The notes under the pieces are model-generated. The model was not told where the DNA came from, did no database searches, and worked only from the letters and a program-made list of their open reading frames with translations. Positions 25,063 through 38,383 of a stretch of 64,000 bases of DNA are shown one piece after another. This DNA comes from Metallyticus violacea (lineage: Eukaryota > Arthropoda > Insecta > Mantodea > Metallyticidae): positions 164,269,001-164,333,000 of the forward strand of contig CM060833.1 of NCBI GenBank assembly GCA_030762175.1, given 5' to 3'. How positions within the stretch are numbered: position 1 is the stretch's first letter; every line of letters starts with the position of its first letter. The position numbers and the translations under genes are program-made.

Positions 25063-27058
25063 CTGCAATAAAAAAAAAAATAATCCTGAATTGAATCAGT
25101 CTAAACAATTCTGACTGTAGAAGTTCCAAGTTCATGCTTTTTCATAATTGAAAATCTTAAAAACATTGAAGTGTTCCATCTAATAAGTCAGTATTGATAC
25201 TAAAATAATACTAAATTGGATGATGCATTATTATTATTATTTTTTATTTTTTCTTTTTCTTTCCAAAGCTATGTTAGGCTGTTCTTGTGTGATAAAAATA
25301 CTGTCAAGAAACTTTTAATGCAGGAAAATAACTTGAGATAGTATTTGTGCAGTCAAATTTTTTCCTGAGTAATGGTTCGTTTCGTCTAGTAATTGTGCAA
25401 AACTCCATTCACATCTCTTTACAGTTTCCTTCTCTTTTGATTATTGGGTAATAAGTATCACATGATAAAAAAAAAACTGTAAAGCGCGTAAAACACATTA
25501 TAGCATTCAGAGATCATTTACAGTAATTGTAAAATTAAGCTATTGCCACCAGTCCCTTAACTCCTTTTTTGTTTTCTTATTTTTCTTTCTTTTCCCTCCC
25601 TTAAAATTCAGAAACTTTACACTTTCTCAGCTAAATATAAAGTAGGGATTTAGGAGAAAAAATAAAGTAATAATAATAAAAATAATAATGCATTTAAAAT
25701 ATGCGTGACTGTCACTCAGAAACCATCAATGAACAAACAAAAACAAAAAATCAGAGTAAAATAGCATATGCAAATAAAAGTTATCATTCTGGTTCAATGT
25801 AGATTGGCGTGACTAAGGGATTTTCTGGTTTAAAAATAACACTGTTTACCCACCTTATTTAATGTGATGTCCTACATAATTCACCATTTGCTTCAGTGAC
25901 AAACACTGATCTATTTTGAAAAGAAAATGATTTTAATTATAGTTAACATTTATTTTAATTAATAAATAAATCTAGTAATTTCCACGTTTAACAGATATTC
26001 ATTAAATATATATCTCAGCTGTGAGGATAGAAGGGATGGCTAATGGATTCACTGAGAAGTAAACCCAACTCGGAGCGAATTTTTAGGAGCAAGAAAATCA
26101 AAGTTGCCTATGCAAGCTGTTCCTATTGCATATACAGTGATGAGAGTGGATCTCGTGTATGTTTTCTACTATTTGGCGGCAAGTCTTTTTTTCACTCTGG
26201 AGATCCATATCAATGTTTAAATCCCCATGATCTATGAAAATAATTTCAATGATTAGGATATTGATCGAAGTAAAGCCATCTTTACTTCCTGAAAAGTCAT
26301 GCTATTTTCTTGAGGACAAAAAAGGAAATTATTGTTAAGTTTTACATTTATTTCTGGATAAACTGACCTATCAACAATATCAATATAAAATGGGCGTCAG
26401 AATAGCTTCCAACCATGCATGCATGCACTTGCATGCATACAAATATGTATATACAGAATATGACATGGATCTAAAGCTAGTAGCAGTTGAAGTTATTTTA
26501 TAGGTTGATGTTGGATGTACCACTTCATACCCCGGGTCTGTCAGGGGCCCGAAGTCTCCTTTTATGCCCTGGTAGTCACGGGAAGAAGAAAATGAAAGGA
26601 AGAGGTTCAAATTACACGATACTTTGTTGCATTCAACTCCTAGAAGTGTTTATTCACACGACACTTTGTTGGCAGCCACCTGGTTTGTTACCTCTTTGAC
26701 ATTGTCACCAGCTACACACGCTCCTTGAAATTGCTTCTACTGCCCTAGCACTACATAATGTACCTCTTTTATTTCACTTTCCTACTGTTTCTGGGACTGC
26801 ATCCTGGTAATTACTGTAGTGTACTGACGGAGATACCTTCTAGAAATGTCTGTTGTGTCTCTGGGACAGCAATGAATTTGCAAAGTTGTTTCCCCTTATA
26901 TACTAAATTCAAAGTGTTCCCACGTGGTTGTGAGAGCTCATGGGATCTGAGCCTTCAAAATATTAAAATATTATTAGTGAGCTCTTATGCTCCCAAATGC
27001 GCTCACTTTAAATCTATCAAATCTTTGACTCATTGGGGAGCTCATTATCATTCGATGT
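25063..27058. other. Unassigned intergenic or intronic sequence
   Basis: AT-rich. Short ORFs (26043-26237 +, 26380-26610 -, 26758-27060 +) show no recognisable domains, although 26480-26620 is locally GC-richer. If the exon at 25062-24809 is real, this could be its upstream intron on the minus strand. Confidence 0.4.
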
Positions 27059-27069
27059 AATGATGTAAT

Positions 27070-27362
27070 TTTATTTGGTTTGTTTATGGACGCTCTTTAA
27101 CATCTCGGGTCATTAGCGTCCCATTCAATTCAGGACGTGAAACGGCCAGCAAATTTTGTTCAGAGGCCTCTTCTTTGAGGCTTGAGGTTCTTTTTCGTGC
27201 CGTAAATGTACAACACGGGACTCACGTCTTTACTTCTCTTCCGAAGGAAGCCATACTTAGGATTTTTACGCCCGAAAAAATCCATCGATCCTGGCCGGGT
27301 TTGCACCCGCGATCTTGGGTTTAGAAGGCAAGTATGGTTACCACTACCCCACCAGGACCGAC
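27070..27362 (-). mobile_element. SINE family 2 with 11-bp target-site duplication
   Basis: Full-length copy on the minus strand. The tRNA-like head (GGTCCTGGTGGGGTAGTGGT, then a GGTGCAAACCCGG B box) resembles Gly/Val-type tRNAs. The body has GATTTTTTCGGGCGTAAAAA and AAGAGGCCTCTGA, and the tail GAGCGTCCATAAACAAACC. Flanking repeats are AATGATGTAAT (27059-27069) and AATGATGTCAT (27363-27373). Confidence 0.92.
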
Positions 27363-27373
27363 AATGATGTCAT

Positions 27374-29929
27374 CGCCACACCTATTCCCTTTCTAACTTA
27401 ACGAATTTCGGAGCATCTCCAGCAACTAAAGATACAAAGGACCTATTGTTCGGGCACCTGCATGCACTTAGCTTTGTCACAATAGAGAGAGACTCATTGC
27501 TGGAGCCATCATAAGTATGTGAGAGCACAAAAGATAACAATAGACAGCAGTTTCCCTCTCGTCAAGGAGGTATCGTCCAGGTAACCATGAATACATTTTT
27601 GTGATACATGAAATGTTCATGCTTGTTACTACAGGCTATATAATATTTAATACTTATTACTATTTAAATTATATAAATACATTCACTCTCGGGCATGCGT
27701 AGGTGTGAGGACCTGCCGCACAATGAAAAGGAAAATTCTAATTCTGTATGGATTAAGTTGGATAAGCTATCCTGAAGTTTAGCAACAAGTGCTAGCTCTT
27801 TCACAAAGATCTTTCGTTTTTGATATTTAGACATTTATTTTGTTCTAAGTTGAAAGTTTATATTAATGCAGTTTGATCTGAAATTTTCGAAAGGTAATCA
27901 TCATATTCTATTGATAACAAACTAACACAATTACACGCATCAGTTCTTCAGTTGCTAGCTGTTTAACATTTTAGGGTTATTCCCAATATTAGCACTTTCT
28001 ATTGCCGTATTGTGTAATGTTACTGCACTTTTTAAGTTTTTGTTATGTTTATGGCCTAAGAACCATTACTGCAATCACTAGAACTCTTGAGTTATAATTA
28101 TTTACTCAAATCAGCGAGACACTGAAGCAAAGTGTTTGTTTTCTTTTGAGAGAAAGGTATATATTTTCCTGATATATGAAATGGAATTTTTGTTACTCCA
28201 GTCATTTAATTATAGTTCAAATTGATTTACTTGAAGTTAAAATGTTCCTGGTGCAAATTGGTAATCCCTTGAATAAGTTGCTTGCCACTTTTATATTTAA
28301 AAAAATATGCATTTATTTCCTTAATGGAATTTAATGAAAGTATTAATTTTATGCTATGGATAAAAATGAGCCGATACATTACTTTCAAAGAGCGGTGTAG
28401 ACGTGGTATGTGGCAATTGTTTATAAAGTTAGGAATTATAATTCTCTATACTCTAAAGAGTAACTATGAAAGCGGAATATCTGGACTACAGAAACGCAAT
28501 CAGACGAGATTTGTTTACAATTGCTGTGAATATCTGCAATAAGTTTTTTTTAATTAAGATTTGAATAAACGAAGTAAATTCAAACAGTTCTAGCTTTTTA
28601 ACAATTGAGAATAAGCTCCGAAAACAGCCGAGGAACTTTACTGAACAGGGAACGAAATCCGGGTGGGAAATAAATACTATGAACGTAGCTTACTACCTAT
28701 TAGTTAGGTATAACTTTTATTTATAAAATTGTTTGTGCTTATTTGTCATAGACTGAGCTGGAAAAATCCCTAACGTGCCACTGTATAGGCATGTTCCGAT
28801 GTGTTACACTATAACTGATAATGCAAGTGATTTCAATGCGCGGGTAATGGCGCGGTACTGTTAAATAACCAGCTTGGCCCTTCAAAGAGTCTAAAAAGTC
28901 ACTTTATTTCAATGGGCGAAAGCTTTCAGGAGTTATTACTTAATGCTTGCCAACTATTTACGTTTGTTTCAAATGTTAAGCTATTTTATGATTGAATCCT
29001 ATCAGATAGCAGTGGCAAAAATAATGTTTAGACCAAAAAAAGTTTTTATACTTTTTAAAATTATTTTTTATGTCTTATAGCATTTTATTTGTTTTAAAAT
29101 ATTCTTCTATTTATGGTCGACTGTGGGAGTATGCAAGTGTTGAATTGTCACCATCTGTGTTGAAATAAAACACAAAGATTGTTAAAGGAGTTGAGAACCT
29201 AGTATGTACCTGAGTTTTCAAATCGTAGTGTTTAATGGAAGCTTATTCTTAGTAGAATGGAACTATTTCCTATGTCTAATGGAACTAAGCTATGTTCATT
29301 TCCTTTTTCGAGTCCAATATTCATGTACAGGAGTATGTCGTTAAGTTTGGCTAAATTTATCTTATAAATAAAAAGCAATTCACTTCTCGGAATCATCCAA
29401 GAATTTTGGATAAATTGATTGCAATTACAGTTAATGTAGTTATAATTTTGGGGATTAGTTTAAATGAAATATTGGTTTGTTTTCCTGAAATTTTCACTAA
29501 AGTTAACATTTTTTTTGAAAAGGCTGAATGCGTGGTTAATAAATGCAAGAGTAACTAATTAATATAACATTTACACATTTCTCCACTTTCTTTGTATATT
29601 ATAAATATCAGTAAAGTATTTATACTTTATACTTTACCAAAATTTGATTACATATTTAGTACGTTAAACAAAGTTGGCCATGTTTGCAGTTGATATCATT
29701 TGTAACTTCAATTTTTTTTCATGAAAAATAACCTGTATTCAATTATCTCTGATACAGAGGACATTAATTGTGTAACAGCATTATATACTCGTAGTATTTC
29801 TGGGAGAACAACCATCTAAGCGCGCAATTTTAAATTTGATAAACAAATTCAGATATACAGAAATAATTCAACGATTCCATTAAAAAGTATAACGTCAATA
29901 TGGAAAATGTATTTGAAAAGATTTTTTTA
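27374..29929. other. Intergenic sequence, nothing recognised
   Basis: AT-rich DNA. The 86-codon ORF at 28282-28542 (+) matches nothing I know and has no clear splice context. No repeats of the families listed here were identified in it. Confidence 0.4.
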
Positions 29930-30190
29930 GACTTATCCAGAAATGTAAAGATATATCGCAAAGGAACTTGGTATGAAAAGAATGTCTGTTCGCAGATTGA
30001 TGAACGAATTACGGGCACTTTCATACCGGTACAGTGCAACAAGAACTGAGAGAAGGGATAAACAGGCAAGAATTATGTTCTATGCTTGTACTTTAGCCAA
30101 GATGAACGAAAATTAAGAATTTGTCAACAACATCTGGTTTTCCGACGAGTGTCACTTAGTGCGCAAAAGGTTTAGTCAGAATATCTTCTT
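29930..30190 (+). pseudogene. Tc1/mariner-type transposase fragment
   Basis: The + strand reads IAKELGMKRMSVRRLMNELR, then SATRTERRDKQARIMFYA and, after one stop codon, NNIWFSDECHLVRKRF. The first part is a helix-turn-helix. IWFSDECH contains the first catalytic Asp of IS630/Tc1/mariner transposases. No second or third catalytic motif follows, so this is a small fossil. Confidence 0.6.
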
Positions 30191-31040
30191 GGTTTTGAAA
30201 AATCTTCTGTATGTATCAATTATTGACTGTTATTTCATAGTAGATAAAATCTAGGACACGTATGTATGGATTATAGTCCGTCCCTGGTTACTTCCGCGCA
30301 AGATTTTTATGTTCCAAAAAACCTTGCGAACTTTATGTCCAGAGTTGAGCACGTTACCTCTAGCACTAGTATGTTCGAGGAGTCAGATGGCTCCTTTAGG
30401 AAAGTATCGCTTTTGCTTCAGTTTAACCTAACCCTAGTTAAGTTTAAAATTTAATGTATTTTCGTAATGTTGGATAAATAAATTCTAAAGCTTATGACAA
30501 TATTCTAGGAATATTAGGAGAGTAAATATAAGCAGCAGGAACTATGGTGGCCTCGATGCATCTTTTATTTATTACATTGCAAAATTGTAAACTAATTATT
30601 AATATACTTCAAAGCGTACAATAGTATAACGTTTTATTTGTTGTCCAGAAATTTGTGTTGAATATTTCACAAAGCAATAATGAACGTTTCACATTGTTCA
30701 GTGTCAAACAACTATACATTGTCACATGTGATGAACACCTTTGGGTGAAGCTTACGAAGCACCAATGTGATAACAGTGAAGCAATACAACCCATTTAGAT
30801 TCAAATAAAGTATCAGGTTCAAAAAGCTTACAAACAGATGCAGTGGATCTTGCAAAATAATTAAAAAAAAAAAAAAGTAGGGTGTGAAATGGATATTAGT
30901 TCGGCAAGGTTGCAGCGTGCACAATTTACCGTAGCAGCAAAACACAAAGAAATGTCAGAGGATGGAACTGAATGGAACATAATTTTGACAGGAAATACAC
31001 CTGGTAAATAGCCCACATGTCCTTTGATTTTGATTTTTAC

Positions 31041-32344
31041 ATGAGGTGGTATCTAGAATATGCGGGGCTGGTGCTGCCATCTGTCAAAAACTTACTTTGA
31101 GACTGATGACCGCCTTCACCCTCGAAGTAATTCCCTTCCACACGTATATACCGATCCCAGCGATTCTGCCATTTTCCATGTGCTTCTTGGAAGTCTGTTC
31201 TTTGGGGGTGTTTAGCACAGACAGCGTTTTTTCTTGAATCCTCTCAATTGTGTCGTACCTTTCAACTTGATTTTCAGTTTGGGGAATAGAGCGAAGTCGC
31301 AGAGTGCCAAATCAAGCAAGTACGGTGGGTGGGGGACTACCGTCATGTTGTTTTTCGTCAAAAAGCTCCTGGAGAACAAGGAATTGTGACATGGCGCATT
31401 ATCGTGATGCAACAGCCAGTTCCTTTGTCACCAAAGTCGTCTCCGCACATTTTCACGGAGTCGTCGCAAAACGTCACAGTAGTACGTGGAATTCACTGTT
31501 TGATTTGGTGGGGCGAATTCTTTGTTCAAAATCCCCTTGGTATCAAAGAAAACGAGGAGCGTGCTCTTGACTTTGCTCTTCACTTGTCTCGCTTTTTTTT
31601 TTTCTCCCCCTTGGTCTTGGTGAGTTCGGGCTCTTCCACTGGGAGGATTGTTGTTTTGTCTCAGGGTCATAAGCGTACATCCAGCTCTCGTCGCCGGTGA
31701 TGACCCTGGACAAGAAGGTTGGGTTATCAGATACGGCCTGACGAAGCTCCGTGCAAACTTCCAACATGCTGCGCCTTCTGATCAGCAGTCAGGATCCTTG
31801 ACACAAATTTTGCGGCGACACGATGCATGTCCAATTCATCAGTTAAAATTCGTTGGCATGTCCCATAGCCAATTCCCACTTCATGAGCAAGGTCTTCAAT
31901 GGTTGGACGTCGATCTTCGCGAACGACGAGGTGTTCAACTTTGGCAACAATGTAAGGCGTTGTGCCGGTGTGAGCATTGTCTTCAATAGCTGTACGGCCG
32001 GCCCTGAACCGACCATGCCACTCAAACACACGTGTATGGCTCATGCTTTGTCCCCCAAATACTTGAAACATTGTAAGGATCCCCATAGCATTTTTCTCGA
32101 GATGGCACAGAATTTGATGCACACTCTCTGTTCTAATCTTGGATCCGTCGTAAAATCGCCACACACTACACACAGAGTATCATGAAAAGTACTATAAAAT
32201 CTCAACACATCTACCCAGCTGCATGAAACTTTAAACACTAACTCATCAGATGTGCTAGGATTGTCACCTAGCGGTACAAAACTGTACTGCAACTACTGTC
32301 GAAATGGCAGCAACAGTCCCGAATATTGTGGATACCACCTCGTG
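31041..32344 (-). mobile_element. Mariner element, both inverted repeats, broken transposase
   Basis: Terminal inverted repeats of about 40 bp: CATGAGGTGGTATCTAGAAT at 31041, and CACGAGGTGGTATCCACAAT read inward from 32344. TA flanks the left end; the right duplicate is eroded. Length 1304 bp is normal for mariner. The minus strand encodes, in several frames, the helix-turn-helix (MSHTRVFEWHGRFRAGRTA), TGDESWMYAYDPETKQQSSQ with the first Asp, HHDNAPCHNS with the second, and LALCDFALFP with the third. The second and third Asp are 34 residues apart, so this is D,D34D mariner. At least three frameshifts make it inactive. Confidence 0.9.
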
Positions 32345-33480
32345 TTTTTAAATTCAATTGATCATCAAGTGTTGGAATATAAACTGCTATTTTTTCAATA
32401 TAATCTGCAAATAAATGGCTTAGCGTCACCTACATGTCCATTTCGAATGCTATCGCGGTTCCACTATGCGTTTCTTTGAACTGCTTCTTTGTCATCTTTA
32501 AAACTTTACCCCCATATGGGATTGAAAAAATAGAATTCAAAAGGTGCAAGAGAATTGAGTTCTGCTTGAGGAAATTCAATCCACCGTAATTTAGTGACCT
32601 CTCCTCGTTCTTGTAATGGACTCTGATCACATTTTTGTGCCAGGACGAATGTGCCAGAACCGCTTCTTCAACTTCCAAGATTTTTGACACTTATTTCATA
32701 GTTAACAGATTCACCACGAGACAACATAATGATGAAAATAATCTCTTCGGGGTCACAGAAGAATGTCGATATGAGTTTACCGTACAAGAGCATGGTCTTG
32801 AATTATTTTAGTTTTGTGATACCACTACATGAACTGTCTTTTAGCCTCAGGCTTGAAGCGAAGAATTCATGTTTCATCTTCCGTTACAATGCTGGATAAG
32901 AACTCTACACCATCAGCCTGTAAAGAGCAAGTAACTCTGAAGTGATTATGGGTTTCTGTTTCTCATGATCAGAGTTAACCTTAGAGAGATCCATCTCGGG
33001 GATAATTATGTATACAATAGATAGAAATATCAAATTGAACAGTGAGTTGTTTGGTTATTCGCTGATTGTACCGAGTAAGGACGTTGGTGAGCTCTGTATG
33101 ACTGCAGTGTGCGGCGGTTCGGAATGTGAATGATCAGTGAGAATATCTCCACTCTCTGTCGATTATCGATAATGAGTATTTTCGCACAAAGATCGATAGT
33201 ACTTTTATTCACTGCCATCTCTCCATACGTACTTCTAAAACGCCTCTCAACGTGATAATAGTCCCATTTTTCGCCAAAAGAAATTCAATTATGTTCCCCC
33301 CCCCCTCTTCTTCTTCACCCATTTTATACATGCATTACGTAGATACTTCAGTTTTAAAGTTCACTGTATAACGGACACTTAACAGATAAGACTGCATGAG
33401 ATTGTACTTATTTGTTTATTCAGATCGATATTTCACCTCCATTCTTACCTTCCTGAATTGTGAGGTACTTATGTCCTCAC
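32345..33480. other. Intergenic sequence, nothing recognised
   Basis: No domain-bearing ORF or repeat family was recognised. The 86-codon minus ORF (32430-32690) contains a phrase like AHSSWHKNVIRVHYKNEERS but no identifiable motif. Confidence 0.35.
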
Positions 33481-33484
33481 GTTT

Positions 33485-33617
33485 GAAGCGTTCGTCTATT
33501 GGCCGACACGCCCTTTATGAAATGTAGCTAGCAAAGAGTAGATAGGCACTCATTTTGGCGTTCCTTGAGAAGACACTGCCTATCATTATTTGCTAGCAGA
33601 CGCAGTGAAGACGCTTC
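33485..33617. repeat. Nested inverted repeat (stem-loop)
   Basis: Inner stem: GCTAGCAAA (33527-33535) with TTTGCTAGC (33589-33597), and GATAGGCA (33541-33548) with TGCCTATC (33577-33584), closing a 28-nt loop. Outer stem: GAAGCGT (33485-33491) with ACGCTTC (33611-33617). The stretch is GC-richer than its surroundings. It could be a decayed MITE or a structured regulatory region; no duplication of flanking bases was seen. Confidence 0.55.
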
Positions 33618-33784
33618 GGCTTTGGGTAAAGGTTGACTTTGGCTGTTTAATTATAAATTCTCAAGTGCCTCTTCACTGTATTTTTCAGTAACCCAGGTAT
33701 TAAGGTGTATAACAAAGTTGTGATCTATAATATTTCTTTTTTAACATAAATGTTTGGTGAGGTTTGCATGTTAATCTTTCACAG

Positions 33785-33855
33785 ATATCACAGATGGGAC
33801 ACATACTCAAAGAATCTACTATCTAAAAAATAAGAATTATGATGTCTGTCATCAG
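33785..33855 (+). other. Candidate small exon with consensus splice sites
   Basis: Acceptor AATCTTTCACAG and donor ATCAG/GTAAGT bracket 71 bases. One frame is open across it (after two bases): ITDGTHTQRIYYLKNKNYDV, then CHQ. No neighbour exon or protein family was recognised, so it may be a non-coding 5' exon or a chance match. Confidence 0.25.
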
Positions 33856-34859
33856 GTAAGTAGATGTATGAATTTATTAGTTCCTTGGAAAACTGTCAAG
33901 AACCAATTAGCAAAATTGTAAACAGAGAGCTGAAATTAGTCCTGGGATGAGTGCTAGCGTACTATATTAAACATTTTCAAAGATTCTGCAACATGAACAA
34001 TTTTATAGTAATATGTTTGAAGGGCAATTTTCACCAAGCAATACAATGGTAAATTCTTCACAAATTGACGACTGCAGTACAAAATATTATAAACGTTTAA
34101 ACGTTGTCTATCGTGTTCCAAACAAAAGATATATTACTGAACATTTTTTCTATATCTTTCACGCACTAACAATAAAATCGTGTATACGAAAATGTTTGAT
34201 TAACTGAAATTTTTGGAAAATATGACAAATAAAATATGGTGTGCAAAGCAGTATAACTTTGAATAAAGAAATTTACTTCCACTCTTAATATGTACTAAAA
34301 TAATCACAATATATTATAAATTAATCAAATGTAATAATTTCTTTTATAACTTATGTTTTCGTTTCGATCATTCATTCCAGGAAAGTTTGTTTTGTGTTAG
34401 GTATGTGAATAATCTGATTGTTGTTCCTACAATAATTTCTCTATTTCTTAGAGCAATGGTACAGAAAACCTCACACAAATGGCTCTAACAAAAATAAGAA
34501 CCAAAATAGCAATAAATAAAAAAAAAAAGAATATAAAATATTTAGAAAACTAAAATGTAGCCTATGAAATTCGAGAGGATGTACAGTAAGGTTCAGTTTG
34601 CAGTTTAATTTTTTTTTTAAACTTAACTGTGTATAACAAAATTAAAATATATTTAATATTTTTAACATCCATCAAGATGGTAAAAATTCTCTAAAGGGGT
34701 TAAAAGAAATGGCGTAATGACTTATCAGTTCAAATAATCGAAAAAAGAAAACAAGTATAACGATATTAATAAATAAAAAGGAAAAAATAAAAGTAAATTA
34801 AAAATTGTTGTTATATAGAATGCTTTTCTACTAAAAGTAATTTTTGGTCGGCATCCGAA

Positions 34860-35430
34860 GCTAAACGCGGCGCATATTGGGCCATGATGGACAGGATGTG
34901 CTAGCCCAAATTGTCTTTGGTTCACCATTACCAGCTGGAAACAAAGGGTAAGCCAATGCAATGGAAATATCTCGCGTCGCCTGCGGGAAAAAAAGAAACA
35001 AAATAAAAAGAACAAGAAGAAGAAAGTTTAAAGCGACACTCTCTGCCGGGAAAGTGACGTTCACAGTCTTCTGGGAACACGAAGTTCACCGAATTCCAGC
35101 CTCAAGGACTCTTACTATAATACCTTGAGGAAACTTAGGCCATCAACGGAAGCGACCAGGACTTCTCACCAACAAGAAAAATGAGACGCTGCAAAATATC
35201 AAGTGGGAACTCCTCGAGCATCCTCCGTACAGCCCCAACCTTGCTCCAAGCGATTTCTTCAGCCTTCTTAAACACCATCTTTCGGGTGAAATTTTCCCCA
35301 CGACCAAGCTGTAGAAAGGGAAGTTACCATCTGGTTCCGACAGCAGCCCAAAGAATTTTATGCCGCTGGCTTATGAAACGATGGAACAAGTGCTTCAATG
35401 CATAGAAAGATTATGTTAAGAAATAAAGGT
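34860..35430 (+). pseudogene. Decayed mariner transposase fragment
   Basis: The + strand contains, in broken frames, VHHYQLETKGKPMQWKYL (the region just after the first catalytic Asp), VFWEHEVHRIPASRTL, KWELLEHPPYSPNLAPSDFF (third catalytic Asp) and QQPKEFYAAGL near the C-terminus. The GDESW motif and the HDN motif are missing. It is the same mariner lineage as the copy at 61814-62720, since both share the VFW(E/D)HE block and the ELLEHPP-type segment. Confidence 0.7.
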
Positions 35431-36268
35431 ATTTCTGTAATCAGAAATCTTATTTGTTTAAGTTCTATATCCATTTGCAATTTATTTAGAGATATCTCAT
35501 AAATAGTAGTCTTTAGAAATAAAAGCACTGGAAGTGTTTATGTTAAAACCATTTGAAAGCAAATATTATAAAAATGAAATAAATAAAATGCCACAACTGC
35601 GTGACAGAAACGAGAGAAATTGCCCATAAAGACTGTTTTAGGTATAAACAAAGAAAATAGGCACAAACGCATCAAATAGGCATTAAAGACACTATAAAGC
35701 TATGCTTTTAGGCTTCTAATAGCAAGAAATGCCTTTGTAACTTAAAAGCCAAGTTTTTTGAATAAGAGAATAAAATAGACACATAGGGCAAAATCGGCCT
35801 TCTAGACATTTACATAATGACAGTATATTATAAGTCTCTCGTTGAAACGTTTTGCAAAGAAATTTCATTTAATAATACCTTTAATTACAGTTATATAATG
35901 TTGCATTCATTTTCTGCGTTACTAAGTACAATTGGAAGGGAGTGTACATTTTTTGTACATCTATACCATATGTTCATATGGTCTAGTTAGTTGCCAGCAA
36001 TTTAATAATCGGAAAGAGCTGAGAATAATTTTTGAATGGCGCAACCACCGTCCGTGGCACTCTCAGTATTTTATCCACAATTTTAAAATTACATTTTGCT
36101 TATATTTGTAGCAATATGTACTCATTTTCTTATATAAAAAAGTAAACAGAAAATAAAACAAAAATGTGTTTTCATTATTCATTGCCACCGGTGAAAACCC
36201 AATCGCAGCTAAATAAATATATACATAAGAGATTCCTTGTTACGCAATTATTATTGTTATTATTATTA

Positions 36269-36271
36269 GTC

Positions 36272-36351
<80 letters not shown>
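36269..36351. repeat. (AAT)n microsatellite
   Basis: About 27 uninterrupted ATA/AAT units. It explains the poly-isoleucine ORF at 36164-36469, which is not a gene. Confidence 0.97.
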
Positions 36352-36352
<1 letters not shown>

Positions 36353-37700
36353 CGTCATAATAATGCTCATGATTTTTTTTCTGATGCCAAAAGCACCTGC
36401 ATGCATAGACGAATGGCAACATGTTACACGCGCCAACAAATACTACCCTATTTTCGTTCCAAACAATAAAACATGCTCTGGCCAGAAATAGCTAACAGAA
36501 CATGTGCAGCGTGCATATGTTGATAGCCGTTATCGGTTGGCACGCCTGCTTCAATCGGACTCATTGAATGTTTGGCATCTTCTAATACAAGAGTTGATTT
36601 AGGGTCAATCAGAGCAACACAGAGTCATCTATTGATTTCCAGACGCACAAGGAGCGGAGCAGGCATCAGAAAAAATAATATATATAATAAAAGTTATATT
36701 TTATACTAACTCGTTTTACAGCGCCATAATTATGAACATTTTAGTGATGTTTCAGGAAAAACGAATTCTTTAGCGTCATTACTCGATTTTCAGTGTTTGT
36801 TGTCACTAGATTGTCCATATTGATTTTTACTTACTGTTCCCTCTGGAATTTAATGTATAAAATCACACGTGCAAATATAGAACTAGCCAAATGTTAGATA
36901 TTATTAGCTACTTAAAATTAATGAATATACAAAATCATTAACAACCCTAATCCAGCGCCAAGTGATAGCCCTACTTTGGATACAACTAATATGATATTTT
37001 AAATGGGATAGATGATCACTTAACCATTAAAAATGGCGTGTATATAAATTTTATGAGTAAACAAATTAAACAATCGGTTTTGAAATGTCTCAGCTCCTTT
37101 CGGCGATGTTTCCATAAAACGATTACAGAACTTGGTAAAGGTTAAATAAACACATTTAAATAAGAAATACTGTGTAATGAAATTGATTTTACACTAGCCA
37201 AGTAGAAACGCTATCAAAAGCAACATATTCCACAAACAAATGTATAGGATAATTGTTTGTATCGTTAAAATATATTCAGATGGTTGTAATAAGTTCAAAA
37301 CGATTGAAGATGAAGCCAGCCTGGGAGTCTAACTTATTTTTGTAAAGAGCTGGTAACAGAAAAACATTATGTTAACAAGGAAACGGCTTGTCATATGTCA
37401 GAATAAGATTTGGACAAGGAAAAGGTCGCTAATTGGAGGTGCCGCATTCATTGTGTGATGGTTAAGATAAATAAATAAAGGGTTCAGTACTCAAGAACCT
37501 TCGAACTGCTCATAGAAATGAAACTTTTTTTAATTATATTGTAGAGAGTGAAACCTTGTTTTCGTTGTTATCCTTACACTCACTAAACGACAAAGTGCTA
37601 TGGAAGTTACCACGATCACTAAAAGATAAAATATTAATTTTCAGAGGCTAAAAGCGATGATAATGTTTTTATTACGAAAGCAAGGGAATAATTCCATATA
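36352..37700. other. Intergenic sequence, nothing recognised
   Basis: AT-rich and without recognisable genes or repeats of the families listed. Confidence 0.4.
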
Positions 37701-37702
37701 CA

Positions 37703-38383
37703 AAGGGTGTTAAAAATGTACACATTTCGAGCAAAGAAAAAACTGTGTTAACATAACAAAACTGAATTCACACAAACAGAAAATGATGAGCACTAATCAT
37801 CTTAGACTTTTACAGTTACAACAGTTGCTCAAAATGCCCACCATCGGCGTCGATACACTTCTGAGTACGTTGAACTACTGATTGAGCAACGTTTGCGAAA
37901 GTGTCCTCAGCGATTGCAGCATATGCCGTTTCAATTTCTTCCCGAAGTGCTGCCAGTATAGCTGGTTTTCTACGGTATACAACATCCTTAAGAGTTCCCC
38001 ATAGGTAGAAGTCTAGCGGAGTTTGATCCGGAGAACGCGGTACATACGTCTCCACTACCTTTGAACTTCAACAACATTCTCGGTTTTCCAACACCACTTC
38101 AAAATAGCTTTCCACTGTTCAAACGATAATCTTGGCTCCATTTTGTTGTAGCAAGCTAGCATTAAGTAATGTGAGTCACGTCTGTTTACAGAATATCATA
38201 CGATAATCTTGGCTTCATTTGTTCATTGTCGATTTACCTGTCACGTAGAAACGCTATCATAATGTGAGTCACATCTGTTTACAGAACATCATACGACACA
38301 TTATTGTTGTTTTTCGGTCCAACTTTGAAATATAATAAATATATATCTACTGTGAAAGTGTGTATACATTTTTTGGTGCCCTC
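37703..38383 (-). mobile_element. Internally deleted DUF4817-type Tc1/mariner transposon
   Basis: Ends are inverted: AAAGGGTGTTAAAAATGTAC on the left, and GAGGGCACCAAAAAATGTAT read inward from 38383. On the minus strand an N-terminal stub (MEPRLSFEQ-like, KWCWKTENVVEVQR) runs directly into the C-terminal catalytic end YVPRSPDQTPLDFYLWGTLK, then AEDTFANVAQSVVQRTQKCI and DADGGHFEQLL. About 1 kb of the transposase core is missing. A sub-terminal block containing CTGTTTACAGAA is duplicated with a 93-bp period. Sister copy at 46638-47498. Confidence 0.82.

Noticed and set aside
26043..26237. 64-codon + ORF with LFGGKSFFHSGDP
   Set aside because: No family recognised, no good splice sites at useful phases, and no partner exons.
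31304..32185. Several long + strand ORFs over the mariner
   Set aside because: They are antisense shadows of the minus-strand transposase, which has the motifs and the inverted repeats.
36164..36469. 101-codon ORF rich in isoleucine
   Set aside because: Translation of the (AAT)n microsatellite, not a gene. The poly-Asn minus ORF at 43482-43691 and the poly-Cys/Val minus ORF at 48626-48859 are rejected for the same reason.
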